The notes under the pieces are model-generated. The model ran no database searches, had not been told where the DNA came from, and was given only the letters and a program-made list of their open reading frames with translations. A program made the position numbers and the translations under genes. 23,168 nucleotides of DNA from CAZOZP01 sp964584325 (GTDB lineage Bacteria > Bacteroidota > Ignavibacteria > Ignavibacteriales > Melioribacteraceae), in assembly GCA_964584325.1 (NCBI GenBank), contig CAZOZP010000054.1:1-23168 (forward strand), written 5' to 3'. Within the stretch, counting starts at the first letter, position 1. Every line of letters starts with the position of its first letter. Positions 15,850 through 23,168 of the stretch are shown here, piece after piece.

Positions 15850-17688
15850 TCAATAATCTATTTTTTCTCCGCCCGGGAAGGTTATGCTTTTAATATTTAT
15901 GATTTTCCTGACTGAATTAGTAAGGATTACTTTTTCAGCTGCTTTAAGATCATCTAATGAAAGAAAATCTTCCCTTACGGAATTATTTTCCATAAAATAT
16001 CGTCTGTAACAACCTTCAAGTATTCCGCATTCTGTTGAAGGTGTTTTCCATCTGCCATTAATTTTTATAAAAATGTTTGTAACCGCCCCTTCTGCTAAAT
16101 TTCCCTTCTCATTAAAGAAAATAACATCAAGGAATTTCTTTGAATGCATTCTGAATTCTTCATCATAGATACTTCTCTCCGTTGTCTTGAAATATCTGAA
16201 TCTGTCAGATGAATTAATTATTCTCTCCGATACCAGGGCTTCACTCAATCCGAAATCCGCTAATTCGTCCATCCGGTATTTCAGATTACCCCATTTGCTT
16301 AAAGCGATTCTGAGTTTATACTTTTTTTCGGGCAGAGAATGTTTTATGCAACTTTCAATAATATTAAGAAACTTGTTTTCGTCAAATTTGAAAAGAAAAT
16401 AATCTGATGTGTTTTTTATTCGTTCCAAATGATATTCTTTAAGAAAAACGGAGTGATTCTCAAGAAGCATTGTTTCAATTATTTCGAAATAAGGCGGCGG
16501 ATTTCTCAAAAAATCAGCTTTCAAAAGAGTTTCTTTGTATTCTGATTCTGCATCACTATCCCATACTACTCCGCTGCCGGTGCCGATTATTCCTTCTTTA
16601 GAATTTTTGTCGATTTCGGCTGTGCGGATTGCAACATTCATTGTTATTTCTTCCGTCGCCATTCCGATTCCGCCACAATAAATTCCCCTCGGCTCTTTCT
16701 CAGTTTTATTAATTATCTCCATACTGCTTAATTTAGGGGCTCCGGTTATTGACCCGGAAGGGAAAACGGCCTTTAATACATTATACAGATCTTTTTTCAA
16801 GAGTTTACCTCTGGCTTCTGAAACTGCCTGAAAAACTGATTCATATTTTTCAATGAAAAACTCTGATGTTACTTCAACACTGCCCGATTCACAGATTTTT
16901 CCGATATCGTTTCTCAGTAAATCAAGAATCATAATATTTTCGGCTCTGTCTTTATGACTTTCTTTTAGTAACGACCAAGTTTTATGGTCACTTATTCGGT
17001 TTATTCCGCGCTTAATAGTTCCCTTCATTGGTCTTACCGTAATTTCATCATTACTTATTCTGAACAATAATTCCGGTGAAAGTGATAAAATTAACCTTTC
17101 ACTATCATTAATAAATGCAGAATATCCTGCAGTCTGAGCAAAAACAAGTCTGAGAAAAAGATCCGACACGCTTGATACTAAGTTAAACCGCGACTTAAGC
17201 GTATAATTTATTTGGTATGTATTCCCGTTCTTTATTTGTTCTTTAATTCCGGCAATCTTCTCTTTATATTCCGTGAATGTGGTATTTATGCGAAAACTAT
17301 CAGTCAATGGTTCATTGATTCTTGTATAGAGTTCTTCAGGAAATATTATATCTTCCGAATTAATTTTCCTGACATCATTTTTTGTGTATATGCAAAATTT
17401 CACTTCAGGATTATTTTTATTACCCGAAATAATTGTGGAGAGTTTTTCCTCAAAACAGGCTCCTGCCTCGTATGTCATATAAAACCACATATACATACCA
17501 TTTTTGTGAAGTTCTCCGGCTTCCTTTATTACTTCTTTAATATCTTTTATTTCATATGCCTTCAAAACATTTGAGGTTCCGGGAAAAATGTATGAAATGC
17601 CATGTTTTACTGTCGGCGGAGTAAAAAAGAATGCGGAGTCTGCCGTATTTTTTATAAAATCCAATATTTCATCAATGGAAATCTTCAC
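15850..17688 (-). CDS. Aminodeoxychorismate synthase component I fused to class IV aminotransferase (PabB-PabC)
   Basis: A 612-residue bifunctional folate-pathway enzyme. Residues 1 to about 395 are a chorismate-binding PabB domain: GNTYQINYT, RPMKGTIKRG with K222 (the lysine that distinguishes PabB from TrpE-type enzymes), GSITGAPKL (312-320), RGIYCGGIG and GTGSGVVWDSD. Residues from about 400 form a PLP-dependent 4-amino-4-deoxychorismate lyase: LLENHSVFLKEYHLERI, likely PLP lysine K501 in FKTTERSIYD, GNLAEGAVTNIFI and TPSTECGILEG. Together they convert chorismate to p-aminobenzoate, given ammonia from a PabA glutaminase that is not encoded here. The start is GTG at 17688. A TAA precedes it directly and the next Met is residue 65, so no better start exists. 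Confidence 0.93.
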   Translation of the reverse strand: MKISIDEILDFIKNTADSAFFFTPPTVKHGISYIFPGTSNVLKAYEIKDIKEVIKEAGELHKNGMYMWFYMTYEAGACFEEKLSTIISGNKNNPEVKFCIYTKNDVRKINSEDIIFPEELYTRINEPLTDSFRINTTFTEYKEKIAGIKEQIKNGNTYQINYTLKSRFNLVSSVSDLFLRLVFAQTAGYSAFINDSERLILSLSPELLFRISNDEITVRPMKGTIKRGINRISDHKTWSLLKESHKDRAENIMILDLLRNDIGKICESGSVEVTSEFFIEKYESVFQAVSEARGKLLKKDLYNVLKAVFPSGSITGAPKLSSMEIINKTEKEPRGIYCGGIGMATEEITMNVAIRTAEIDKNSKEGIIGTGSGVVWDSDAESEYKETLLKADFLRNPPPYFEIIETMLLENHSVFLKEYHLERIKNTSDYFLFKFDENKFLNIIESCIKHSLPEKKYKLRIALSKWGNLKYRMDELADFGLSEALVSERIINSSDRFRYFKTTERSIYDEEFRMHSKKFLDVIFFNEKGNLAEGAVTNIFIKINGRWKTPSTECGILEGCYRRYFMENNSVREDFLSLDDLKAAEKVILTNSVRKIINIKSITFPGGEKIDY

Positions 17689-17718
17689 TTAATTCTGCTT
17701 TTTTTAATTTCGGTTTTA

Positions 17719-17726
17719 CAAATATA
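17719..17726 (-). promoter_or_regulatory. Possible -7 element for the pabB-pabC fusion
   Basis: TATATTTG on the minus strand matches the Bacteroidota -7 consensus TAnnTTTG and lies about 30 bases upstream of the GTG start. No clear -33 TTTG partner was found at the expected distance. Confidence 0.3.
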
Positions 17727-17778
17727 TAATAGTTTATTATTTTATGCAGTTAACTTTTCAAAAATAAACGAGGCAGAA

Positions 17779-19278
17779 ATGCAGAAACCACGACTATCAT
17801 TTTGGCAAATCTGGAATATGAGTTTCGGATTTTTAGGAATTCAATTCGGATTTGCCTTGCAAAATGCTAACGTAAGCAGAATATTTGAAACACTTGGAGC
17901 AAACATTGATGATATCCCGATTTTATGGATTGCAGCACCGGTAACCGGACTTATAATTCAACCGATTATCGGTCATATGAGCGATAAAACGTGGAACCGC
18001 CTCGGACGCCGCCGCCCGTATTTTCTTGTGGGCGCTATCTTAGCATCTGCAGCATTGATATTTATGCCTAACAGCTGGGAACTTTGGATTGCTGCCGGTA
18101 TGCTTTGGATAATGGATGCATCGATAAATGTATCTATGGAACCTTTCAGAGCATTCGTAGGTGACAATCTTCCTTCCGAACAACGTACTTCCGGTTATGC
18201 TATGCAGAGTTTCTTTATCGGAACAGGTGCGGTTGTTGCTTCTGCTCTTCCCTGGATGATGACCAATTGGTTCGGAATCTCAAATACTGCTCCTGAGGGT
18301 CAAATACCTGATTCCGTAAAATTCTCGTTCTATATAGGTGCTGCTGCATTCTTCTTTGCAGTGCTTTATACTGTGCTAACTTCAAAGGAATACTCACCGG
18401 AAGAAATGGAACAGTTCGAAAATGAATCCCCTGTTTTGGCCGAAAGAGATGAAACTTCGATCGCTTCATCCAAACTTTACAAGAATGGTCTGATTTGGAT
18501 AATAATTTCAGCCGCTCTTTATTTCATTTTTAACAGTTTTATTTATATGGATTTTGGTTTGATGGTATTTTTCTTAGGAGGTGCGGCATTCGGTATCATC
18601 CAGCTTTTTGTGGGTTTTATGACAGCCCAAAAAAGAACCGAGAACGGTTTTGTAACTGTTATTAACGATCTCTACAAAATGCCGAAAACCATGAAACAGC
18701 TTGCTGTTGTTCAGTTCTTTTCGTGGTTTGCTCTTTTTGCAATGTGGATTTATACAACGCCGGCAGTTACTCATCATATTTTCGGTGCTACAGACACTAC
18801 TTCAGCTTTATATAATGAAGGAGCCGATTGGGTAGGAATTTTAATGGCTGTCTATAACGGTGCGGCCGCTCTTCTAGCATTCCTGCTTGTAATTATTGCA
18901 AAGGCAACTAGCCGTAAAACAGTCCATATGATCAGCCTTGTTATTGGCGGATTGTCGCTTGCATCCTTCTATGTTATTAAAGACCCGAATCTTCTTTTGA
19001 TTCCTGAAATCGGTATCGGACTTGCCTGGGCATCTATTTTGGCAATGCCTTACGCAATACTAACCGGATCTTTGCCGCAAAAGAAACTCGGTGTTTATAT
19101 GGGTATTTTCAATTTCTTTATCGTAATACCTCAGATTACAGCCGCTGCAATTCTCGGAGGTTTTGTAAGAAATCTTTTTGCCGGCCAGGCAATTTACGCT
19201 CTTCTTTTAGGTGGAGCCTCGATGATATTTGCCGGCCTGATGGTAATGTTTGTTAAAGATGTTGATGAAGTAAAATAA
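17779..19278 (+). CDS. MFS sugar transporter, SLC45/GPH-like
   Basis: A 499-residue polytopic transporter. The open frame extends to 17602, but that part overlaps the start of the opposite pabB-pabC gene. The ATG at 17779 has a GAGG site five bases upstream and begins a normal N-terminus (MQKPRLSFWQIWNMSFGFLG). The loop between helices 2 and 3 reads GHMSDKTWNRLGRRRPYF (residues 65-82), the signature of sucrose/maltose-type SLC45 and related GPH carriers. WIMDASINVSMEPFRAFVGD is also typical. A central section (about 225-315) carries extra hydrophobic segments and a charged loop. The likely substrate is a di- or oligosaccharide by cation symport, but the exact sugar is not readable. A strong terminator follows immediately. 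Confidence 0.87.
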   Translation: MQKPRLSFWQIWNMSFGFLGIQFGFALQNANVSRIFETLGANIDDIPILWIAAPVTGLIIQPIIGHMSDKTWNRLGRRRPYFLVGAILASAALIFMPNSWELWIAAGMLWIMDASINVSMEPFRAFVGDNLPSEQRTSGYAMQSFFIGTGAVVASALPWMMTNWFGISNTAPEGQIPDSVKFSFYIGAAAFFFAVLYTVLTSKEYSPEEMEQFENESPVLAERDETSIASSKLYKNGLIWIIISAALYFIFNSFIYMDFGLMVFFLGGAAFGIIQLFVGFMTAQKRTENGFVTVINDLYKMPKTMKQLAVVQFFSWFALFAMWIYTTPAVTHHIFGATDTTSALYNEGADWVGILMAVYNGAAALLAFLLVIIAKATSRKTVHMISLVIGGLSLASFYVIKDPNLLLIPEIGIGLAWASILAMPYAILTGSLPQKKLGVYMGIFNFFIVIPQITAAAILGGFVRNLFAGQAIYALLLGGASMIFAGLMVMFVKDVDEVK

Positions 19279-19295
19279 TCTATTTATTTTGATAT

Positions 19296-19321
19296 AGCCG
19301 GGTATTATCCCGGCTTTTTAT
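19296..19321 (+). terminator. Rho-independent terminator after the sugar transporter
   Basis: A perfect seven-base stem, AGCCGGG (19296-19302) with CCCGGCT (19309-19315), has loop TATTAT and is followed by a run of T. It lies 18 bases after the stop codon and should separate the transporter from the T9SS protein gene downstream. Confidence 0.88.
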
Positions 19322-19376
19322 TAAACCAACCTTATATTTTTTTTGTCTATGACATCATAATTTATCCGGGAGTGAA

Positions 19377-20504
19377 ATGAAGTATTTTTTTCTATTATTT
19401 TTAGGCTTTTCTGTAGTTTTTGCTCAAAAAACTATTTCTGTGACTTACACCTGTAATATGGAACTGGAAATAGCATCAGGAAGATTCCTTCCAAATGAAT
19501 CAACACTCAGATTGCCTGGTGACGCGTTCACCTGGGATGAAACAGCACCTGCTCTTATTCCTGATCCTATCAATCCAAATTTCTATTTTGTAACAATTGA
19601 TCAGACACTAAGTCCGGAAGAAAACATTCCGTCTTATAAGTTCTGCTATTATATTCCTAAATATGATATAATTACTTATGAAGGAGGATCATCAAGAACA
19701 CATAAATTATCTGTTGATGACTATAACAGCGGTTATTTCTTCATTGACAGAACATTTAACGATGCTCTGCCTGATGAATCGGGGAATAACATTACAATCC
19801 GTTTTTTAGTTGATGCAAACGGTGCAAAATCTGCAATAGACGGAACCGATTTATCACCATATTTTATGCATATTGCCGGCAACACTTATCCTCTTATGAC
19901 CCCATCATCATATTGGCCGCCCGAAGAGGTTATTTCTGTTATTCCATTATATGACAATGGAATCGGTGCTGATGAAACAGAGTCTGACGCAATATTTTCA
20001 TCATACCTTCAATTCCCTAAAGGGACAAAAGCGTTCAACTACAAATTCAGCATAAATTATGAGATACCTTTTCTTTTCGGGGGCGGTGCAGAAAACGAAT
20101 TACCGGCAGGAATTTTTCACAGTGTTGAACTTCCTGCAAATCTGAGTTCAGCTACAATATTCAATAAGTTCGGCGATCTTAATTCAACTGTAATTTCCAA
20201 TGTTGTTACATCTGCAGAAAAAATAGAAACCGGCGTAATACCTGAAAACCACTTTATCAGAAATTATCCTAATCCTTTTAATCCTTCAACAAATATTACA
20301 TTCGGAATTACCAAAAAGGAATTTGTAAGCCTTAAAGTTTATAATCTTTTAGGACAGGAACTCTCAACTCTTGTTGCTCAGGAGCTGACACCTGGCGAAT
20401 ACAATTATAGATTTAATGCTGCCGGACTTCCAAGCGGAGTTTATATGTACAAAATTCAGGCGGGAAATTACTCTGAAGTAAAACGAATGCTTTTAATGAA
20501 ATAG
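19377..20504 (+). CDS. T9SS-secreted protein with type A C-terminal sorting domain, function unknown
   Basis: A 375-residue exported protein with a signal peptide (MKYFFLLFLGFSVVFAQ) and a T9SS type A sorting domain from about residue 290: NYPNPFNPSTNITFGI, LKVYNLLGQELSTLV, GLPSGVYMYKIQAG and a basic KRMLLMK end. The middle holds two beta-rich modules (about 18-130 and 135-275). The second has DNGIGADETESDAIFSS and a strand pattern that recalls the calcium/carbohydrate-binding modules seen in secreted glycan-binding proteins, but I do not recognise the family. No catalytic motif is visible. A GGAG ribosome site lies four bases before the ATG. Proximity to the SLC45-like transporter hints at a carbohydrate role, though a terminator separates them. 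Confidence 0.85.
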   Translation: MKYFFLLFLGFSVVFAQKTISVTYTCNMELEIASGRFLPNESTLRLPGDAFTWDETAPALIPDPINPNFYFVTIDQTLSPEENIPSYKFCYYIPKYDIITYEGGSSRTHKLSVDDYNSGYFFIDRTFNDALPDESGNNITIRFLVDANGAKSAIDGTDLSPYFMHIAGNTYPLMTPSSYWPPEEVISVIPLYDNGIGADETESDAIFSSYLQFPKGTKAFNYKFSINYEIPFLFGGGAENELPAGIFHSVELPANLSSATIFNKFGDLNSTVISNVVTSAEKIETGVIPENHFIRNYPNPFNPSTNITFGITKKEFVSLKVYNLLGQELSTLVAQELTPGEYNYRFNAAGLPSGVYMYKIQAGNYSEVKRMLLMK

Positions 20505-20540
20505 ATTTTTTTCGATTCTAATTTCTGTATTAAAATACAA

Positions 20541-20573
20541 AAAAAAAGCGGGAATAAAATCCCGCTTTTTTTT
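20541..20573. terminator. Bidirectional rho-independent terminator
   Basis: A hairpin with A-rich 5' arm and T-rich 3' arm: AAAAAAAGCGGG (20541-20552), loop AATAAAAT, CCCGCTTTTTTTT (20561-20573). The GC stem flanked by A and T tracts works in both directions. It serves the T9SS protein (+) and the SLBB export protein (-), whose stop codons flank it. Confidence 0.88.
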
Positions 20574-20576
20574 ATT

Positions 20577-23168
20577 CTAAAGCTGTTTTGCCAGGACGAG
20601 AATTGTTACCGCACTTACTATTACTGCCAGTACATCCTTGATTGTTCCTGAGATATCAACAGAGTCCTTTTCGATTTCAGATATAGGCTTTTTCTTAAAA
20701 ACTTTGATTATGGCTCCGTCTTTCACTTCCGGATTTGAACCTAAAAATCCGAGACTAATTTTTTCCGACATACCGTTTGCTCTGTACAAAATGGCATAAT
20801 CGGCATCTTCAGTAATATCACCGGCTCTATTTAAGTAATCCCAAACATTATCACCGAGAATATACTTAAACAAACCTTCGTTATTTACCTCCCCGGTAAC
20901 AAAAACTGAACCCGGTTTACTTGGAACATATATAGAATCACCATCCATTAAAGCAATATTTTCATCATAGTCTTCATCATAAAATACTTTTTCCAAATCA
21001 ACAACTACTCGCTTATTATTGCGATTGAATTGTGCTCCGAATAAATAACCTTCGCTTGTGGGACCGCCGCATTCAGCTAAAACATCCATAACCGTCTGGT
21101 TCCTTGAAGTAAGTATATAAACTCCGGGGTAGGTTACTTCTCCGGAAATGACGACTCTTCTTTGATTTTCAAAATCCGGATTTTTCCTGACTACAAGAAC
21201 GTCTTTATCCTGTAGTCTTATCTGATTCTGTGTATTGGCAGAATCCAGAACGATTCTGATACTTCCGTTTTCCAGAGTCTGAGTTACGGGTATTTTAATC
21301 TGAATAGTTTCACTGAGTTGTTCTCCTTTATATCCCAGAGGATTTATTCTATTTAAATATACTTCTCCCTTTAATGCGAGTTCTTTAAATCCGCCAGCCT
21401 GAAGTATAAGATCAACCGGTGTCATATCCTGACTTAATCTATATTGACCCGGTTTTTTTACCATACCTTCGATTCTTACATATTCATCAAATTTCCTGTC
21501 TATATCAGCTTTATAGATAATAATCTTATCCCCCGGCTCCAAATCCATATTTCCGGAATTTCGGGTAAGAACTTCATCAAGATCAAAACTTATTATTCTT
21601 GTAGTGATCTTATCCTGATTAATTCTAATGATATCTCCCCTTACTGATAAAGCCTTACTTTTAAAGTAGGGATCCTGAAGTCCGCCGGCTTTGAATATCA
21701 TATCATACAAAGTAAGACTGTCTGCATATTCAACTGTTGTATTTTCTTTAACATATCCTTCAATTGAAACATTATGTTTACCTTCAATTTCATATATTGA
21801 GTAAATTCTTATTTCATCTCTTGGTAAAAGCCTGAAGTTATGCACGGGGTTTCCGTTCATGGCTTCGCTAAGATGAAAAGAATAAAATTCTTTCTTCTCA
21901 TTTGGAAGGGTTCTTGTAAGGTCTGCCTTTTCCAAATATGCTTCAGGCAGAAGTCCGTAAGCTTCCTTTATTACATCCTTTATAGTTTTACCGTCTTTAA
22001 TTTCAAACATTCCGGGTCTGTAAACAGCTCCTCCGATTTTAACAAAATTTTCCATTTTATCAAGAATCGGGAAAACTGTAATTTCATCACCGTCGAAAAG
22101 CGGGAAATTTGCGGCTGTTCCGGTTAATATTGCTTTCAGATTCACATCAATTACTTCGCGGTCCCAGCTCTCGTTTTGTCTTTTTTCAAACGGAATTATT
22201 CGCTTAACCTGAATCCTTTCAACGTATGCTGTAGATTTCAATCCGCCGGCAAAACTGATTAATTCCTTTATTCCTTCGCCATCTTTTATTTCATAAATAT
22301 AAGTACGAAGAACTTCGCCTTTAATACTGACGGTTTTCAGACGAGGTGGGATAAAAATAACATCATTATTTCTCAATCTCATATCGTTAGCTATTTGACC
22401 TTTAAGCAGATAGTCATATAAATCTATTTTTGACACAATTTTATTATCACGTAATACTCTTACCTCTCTTAAGCTTCCTGTTTCAAGAGGTCCTCCAACG
22501 CTGTAAAGAGCATTAAATACAGTAGAGAAACTAGATACTTCATATCCTCCGGGACGTGAAACATCGCCGAGAGCAAATATTTTAATGGGACGAAGTTTAG
22601 AAATTGATATATCGAGAAATACAGTCGCAGGATTTGCGGCAAGTCCCTCATAGAATCTTGATAAATAACTTACCATTTTCTTCTGCAAATCTGAATACTG
22701 AACACCAAGAACAAATACTTGTCCGGCTGTAGGAATGAAAACGTTACCGCTCTGGTCAACAGTAAGTGTATAGGTAAATTCAACATCTCCCCAAATAACC
22801 AGTCTTAGCTCATCACCGGGACCAAGTATATAACCGGGATCTACAGGCCCTACTGCAGCAGGTTCAAATGCTTTCGGGATATTTGAGAATATATCGTACC
22901 CGAAATATTTACTGGGCTTATCATCTCCTGTCTGCGGAATAACAACAGCCTGAACTGCCTGAGTTTGTTCAGAAGGGATTGATATCTTAGCATCAGGAGT
23001 AGTAATTGTTATTGATTCCTGTTTCGGAGCTTCGGCTATTGAGGTAGTACTTGCCGGAACGGGTTTAGTTTCAGATTTGTTTTTCATTACATATTCGCTT
23101 ACAAAATCATCATAATCCATCCCGTACTGCTGCGCAAGTCGGCGGGCATCGGATTCCGTCATATTCAT
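20577..23168 (-). CDS. Multi-SLBB polysaccharide export protein (Wza-like), probably N-terminally truncated
   Basis: At least 863 residues, running to the right edge. The visible Met at the edge is followed by TESDARRLAQQYGMDYDDF and no signal peptide, so the true start probably lies outside the window. A Pro/Thr-rich linker leads to a Poly_export domain (about 108-195: DPGYILGPGDELRLVIWGD). Seven SLBB-type repeats follow, recognisable by GxVxxPGxY...AGGL patterns near residues 196, 280, 370, 470, 570, 680 and 765. A single transmembrane helix (about 843-862) closes the protein. Wza-type proteins form the outer-membrane channel for capsule or exopolysaccharide but are usually near 380 residues with two or three SLBB units. 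This long form is typical of related phyla. It is the only clear polysaccharide exporter in view. Confidence 0.88.
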   Translation of the reverse strand: MNMTESDARRLAQQYGMDYDDFVSEYVMKNKSETKPVPASTTSIAEAPKQESITITTPDAKISIPSEQTQAVQAVVIPQTGDDKPSKYFGYDIFSNIPKAFEPAAVGPVDPGYILGPGDELRLVIWGDVEFTYTLTVDQSGNVFIPTAGQVFVLGVQYSDLQKKMVSYLSRFYEGLAANPATVFLDISISKLRPIKIFALGDVSRPGGYEVSSFSTVFNALYSVGGPLETGSLREVRVLRDNKIVSKIDLYDYLLKGQIANDMRLRNNDVIFIPPRLKTVSIKGEVLRTYIYEIKDGEGIKELISFAGGLKSTAYVERIQVKRIIPFEKRQNESWDREVIDVNLKAILTGTAANFPLFDGDEITVFPILDKMENFVKIGGAVYRPGMFEIKDGKTIKDVIKEAYGLLPEAYLEKADLTRTLPNEKKEFYSFHLSEAMNGNPVHNFRLLPRDEIRIYSIYEIEGKHNVSIEGYVKENTTVEYADSLTLYDMIFKAGGLQDPYFKSKALSVRGDIIRINQDKITTRIISFDLDEVLTRNSGNMDLEPGDKIIIYKADIDRKFDEYVRIEGMVKKPGQYRLSQDMTPVDLILQAGGFKELALKGEVYLNRINPLGYKGEQLSETIQIKIPVTQTLENGSIRIVLDSANTQNQIRLQDKDVLVVRKNPDFENQRRVVISGEVTYPGVYILTSRNQTVMDVLAECGGPTSEGYLFGAQFNRNNKRVVVDLEKVFYDEDYDENIALMDGDSIYVPSKPGSVFVTGEVNNEGLFKYILGDNVWDYLNRAGDITEDADYAILYRANGMSEKISLGFLGSNPEVKDGAIIKVFKKKPISEIEKDSVDISGTIKDVLAVIVSAVTILVLAKQL

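Noticed and set aside
17602..17778. N-terminal 59-residue extension of the sugar transporter
   Set aside because: It overlaps the start of the opposite pabB-pabC gene, has no recognisable ribosome site, and its cysteine/aromatic-rich sequence does not fit the family. The ATG at 17779 has a good GAGG site and a normal N-terminus.

Overview
The window is AT-rich (GC roughly 35-40 % by eye) and looks like chromosomal DNA of a member of the Ignavibacteria / Bacteroidota-Chlorobiota group. The main evidence is the type IX secretion system (T9SS) signature: a C-terminal sorting domain with the NYPNPFNPST motif, a second cargo with a FlgD-like C-terminal domain, and two PorV/PorQ-like outer-membrane proteins. 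The two-component kinase/regulator style also fits. No tRNA, CRISPR array, insertion sequence or phage gene was seen, and nothing suggests recent transfer. No gene-free stretch exceeds about 170 bp.

Layout, left to right. (1) 1-1285, + strand: the 3' end of a HisKA_3-type sensor kinase, translationally coupled to a NarL/LuxR response regulator. (2) 1301-1391, - strand: a small bacterial SRP RNA gene, easily missed because it has no ORF. (3) 1440-6678, - strand: a run of a lipoprotein, an Asp-box (BNR) T9SS cargo, two PorV/PorQ-like proteins and a GT9 glycosyltransferase, preceded by a possible promoter with a palindrome near 6761-6789. (4) 6822-14409, - strand: a tightly packed, overlapping operon. 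In transcription order it holds a radical SAM/SPASM protein, a flippase-like membrane protein, a GT2 glycosyltransferase, a NodB-type deacetylase, a second GT2, a second radical SAM protein, a DUF1207-like outer-membrane protein and an M50 membrane protease. A paralogue of the DUF1207-like protein (14501-15355) lies directly upstream. (5) 15526-17688: a YbjQ/UPF0145 gene (+) facing a PabB-PabC fusion (-). (6) 17779-20504, + strand: an SLC45/GPH-like sugar transporter with a clear terminator, then a T9SS-secreted protein of unknown function. (7) 20577-23168, - strand: a large multi-SLBB polysaccharide export protein that runs to the window edge, separated from the preceding gene by a bidirectional terminator.

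The most interesting region is the 14409-6822 operon with its upstream DUF1207-like gene. It has an almost mirror-image order of families (DUF1207 / rSAM / flippase / GT2 / deacetylase / GT2 / rSAM / DUF1207 / M50). I read it as a candidate pathway that builds, trims, flips and exports or anchors a lipid-linked glycan or other surface glycolipid. That reading is inference from family membership and gene coupling; no product is known to me. Several starts were moved from the longest possible ORF to better-supported codons (15355, 8591, 17779), and several genes use TTG or GTG.
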